Positions 5,147 through 6,321 of a DNA stretch of 6,321 nucleotides are shown here, one piece after another (position 1 is the stretch's first letter; each line of letters opens with the position of its first letter). Source of the stretch: Deltaproteobacteria bacterium (lineage in GTDB: Bacteria > Myxococcota > B64-G9). Where the stretch lies: contig QMME01000246.1 in assembly GCA_003647095.1 (NCBI GenBank), positions 1 through 6,321 of the forward strand, in the 5' to 3' direction. Made by a program: the position numbers and the translations under genes. Below the pieces are notes generated by a model. It saw only the letters and a program-made list of their open reading frames with translations. It did no database searches and had not been told where the DNA came from.

Positions 5147-6321
5147 TCAGGCTCCCGTGCCCAGTCGGTTCCTGATCAACTCGGCCAGCGTCGGCTCACC
5201 GTGATCGGCCAGCTCGTAGAAGACGCGCATGGCCGGCTTGTTGATCTTGATCACCTTGCGCAGGTCTATGGGAGTGCCGATGAGCACCAGGTCGCAGTCC
5301 ACCCTGTTGATGGTCTGCTCCAGGTCATGCAATTGCTGCTCGCTGTAACCCATGGCCGGCAACAGGGCTCCCACGTGGGAATACTTCTTGAGCGCCTCGG
5401 CAATGGAGCCCACCGCCTGGGGACGCGGATCCACCACGCTGGCGGCGCCGGCATGTTCGGCCGCCAGGGTACCGGCACCGTAGCTCATTTCGCCGTGGGT
5501 CAGCGTGGGACCATCTTCCACCACCAGCACCCGCTTGCCCTTGACCGCCGCGGGATCCTCGACGGTGATGGGCGAGTCGCACTTGACCACCTGGGCGCCG
5601 GGGTTCACCGCCGCGATGTTCTTCTGTACCTCGGCGATCCACTCCACCTTGGCGGTGGTGATCTTGTTGATCACCACGATGTCGGCCATGCGCAGGTTGG
5701 CCTCTCCGGGATGGTATTTCAGCTCGTGGCCGGGCCGGTGCGGATCTACCAGCACGATGTGCAGGTCCGGCTGGTAGAAGGGCAAGTCGTTGTTGCCGCC
5801 GTCCCAGATGATGACGTCGGCCTCGCTTTCGGCCTGCTCGAGGATCTTGCCGTAATCCACCCCGGCATAGACCACCACCCCGTTGTTGATGTGCGGCTCG
5901 TACTCCTCGCGCTCCTCGATGGTACATTGGTGGCGATCCATATCCTCCATGGTGGCAAAGCGCTGGCTGACCTGGCGGGCCAGGTCACCGTAGGGCATGG
6001 GATGGCGGATGGCCACTACCTTCTTGCCCATCTGCTGCAGGACCTTGACCACGTAGCGGGTGGTCTGGCTCTTACCGACACCGGTGCGCACGGCGCAAAT
6101 ACTCACCAGGGGTTTTTTCGACTTCAGGCAGGTCGAGCGCGTTCCCAGCAGGCTGAAATCAGCGCCCGCCGCCAGGGCCAACGAGGCCTGGTGCATGACG
6201 TACTGGTGGGTGACGTCGCTGTAGGCAAAAACCACCTCATCCACCTGCTCGCGCCGCACCACCTCGGCCAGGCGCCCTTCCTCGATAATGGGAATTCCCT
6301 CGGGGTAGAGACTGCCGGCCA
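5147..6321 (-). CDS. Cyclic 2,3-diphosphoglycerate synthetase-like P-loop protein (COG2403), N-terminus outside window
   Basis: The frame is open from the right window edge to TGA at 5147-5149, giving 390 complete visible codons. The family is typically about 440-450 residues, so about 50-60 N-terminal residues are missing. The GTG at 6262 is internal: the residues before it (LYPEGIPI) are family-like. Visible motifs, numbered from the edge, are FAYSDV near 31-36, a P-loop variant AVRTGVGKS at 76-84, RHPMPYGDL at 105-113, IEEREEYEPH at 134-143, WDGGNND at 172-178 and NKIT at 218-221. The archaeal enzyme of this family closes 2,3-diphosphoglycerate to the cyclic form using ATP. Bacterial relatives are usually annotated only as predicted GTPases, and their substrate is uncertain. 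It is the first visible gene of the operon and is followed by argF after 2 bp, implying joint expression. The family assignment is firm; the reaction in this organism is not. Confidence 0.85.
   Translation of the reverse strand, partial: AGSLYPEGIPIIEEGRLAEVVRREQVDEVVFAYSDVTHQYVMHQASLALAAGADFSLLGTRSTCLKSKKPLVSICAVRTGVGKSQTTRYVVKVLQQMGKKVVAIRHPMPYGDLARQVSQRFATMEDMDRHQCTIEEREEYEPHINNGVVVYAGVDYGKILEQAESEADVIIWDGGNNDLPFYQPDLHIVLVDPHRPGHELKYHPGEANLRMADIVVINKITTAKVEWIAEVQKNIAAVNPGAQVVKCDSPITVEDPAAVKGKRVLVVEDGPTLTHGEMSYGAGTLAAEHAGAASVVDPRPQAVGSIAEALKKYSHVGALLPAMGYSEQQLHDLEQTINRVDCDLVLIGTPIDLRKVIKINKPAMRVFYELADHGEPTLAELIRNRLGTGA

Larger units (their letters stand above)
2619..6321 (-). other. Probable operon: COG2403 protein - argF - fabG-like - phosphopantetheinyl transferase
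   Basis: The four - strand genes have junctions of 2 bp (5145-5146), 1 bp (4211) and a 1-base overlap (3476). No promoter or terminator is visible at any junction, and the ribosome binding sites of the last two genes are weak, which points to coupled translation from one transcript. The promoter must lie beyond the right edge. The last gene is convergent with plsY, and no hairpin-plus-T-run terminator is evident between them. Confidence 0.8.

Noticed and set aside
5325..5927. 200-codon open frame on the - strand
   Set aside because: It is an alternative frame inside the COG2403-type gene; it is Arg/Gly-rich and without family character.
1..6321. CRISPR array, tRNA/rRNA, insertion sequence or attachment site
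   Set aside because: I saw no regularly spaced repeats, cloverleaf-like sequence, transposase motif or flanking direct repeats; the window is nearly all coding.

Overview
This 6.3 kb window is G+C-rich (by eye somewhat over 60%) and almost fully coding. It looks like chromosomal DNA from a Gram-negative bacterium. A lipoprotein signal peptide, PlsY-type phospholipid synthesis and a COG2403-type P-loop protein would fit a deltaproteobacterium/Desulfobacterota-like organism, but that placement is a low-confidence inference. I see no mobile elements, tRNA, rRNA or CRISPR.

Left part (1-2963). A + strand gene of unknown function enters from the left edge and ends at 462. Its stop overlaps by 14 bp the end of a convergent - strand gene (449-2269) for a 606-residue predicted lipoprotein of unknown function. 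Upstream of the lipoprotein gene, a roughly 105 bp intergenic stretch (2270-2375) holds plausible back-to-back promoters. The rightward promoter serves plsY (2376-2963), the acyl-phosphate:glycerol-3-phosphate acyltransferase that starts phospholipid synthesis.

Right part (2619-6321, - strand). Four genes lie head to tail with gaps of 2 bp, 1 bp and a 1-base overlap, so they are almost certainly one transcript running right to left. In transcription order they are a cyclic 2,3-diphosphoglycerate synthetase-like P-loop protein (5' end outside the window), ornithine carbamoyltransferase (argF), a FabG-like short-chain 3-oxoacyl-ACP reductase, and a 4'-phosphopantetheinyl transferase-like protein. 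The operon therefore joins an arginine-pathway enzyme and a poorly understood phosphometabolite enzyme to a small acyl-carrier-protein module. The operon promoter is not in the window.

The main oddities are these. The phosphopantetheinyl transferase frame has no stop at the expected end and runs 345 bp antisense into plsY. The FabG-like protein has Thr in place of the catalytic-tetrad Asn. The transferase has Leu in place of the Lys of the W..KEA motif. The predicted plsY transcription start falls on its GTG start codon. The lipoprotein ribosome binding site sits inside a small palindrome carrying an ACCUCC anti-Shine-Dalgarno copy. None of this is clear evidence of a wholly new system; the coupling of argF to the COG2403 protein and to the FabG/phosphopantetheinyl transferase pair is the most interesting context.
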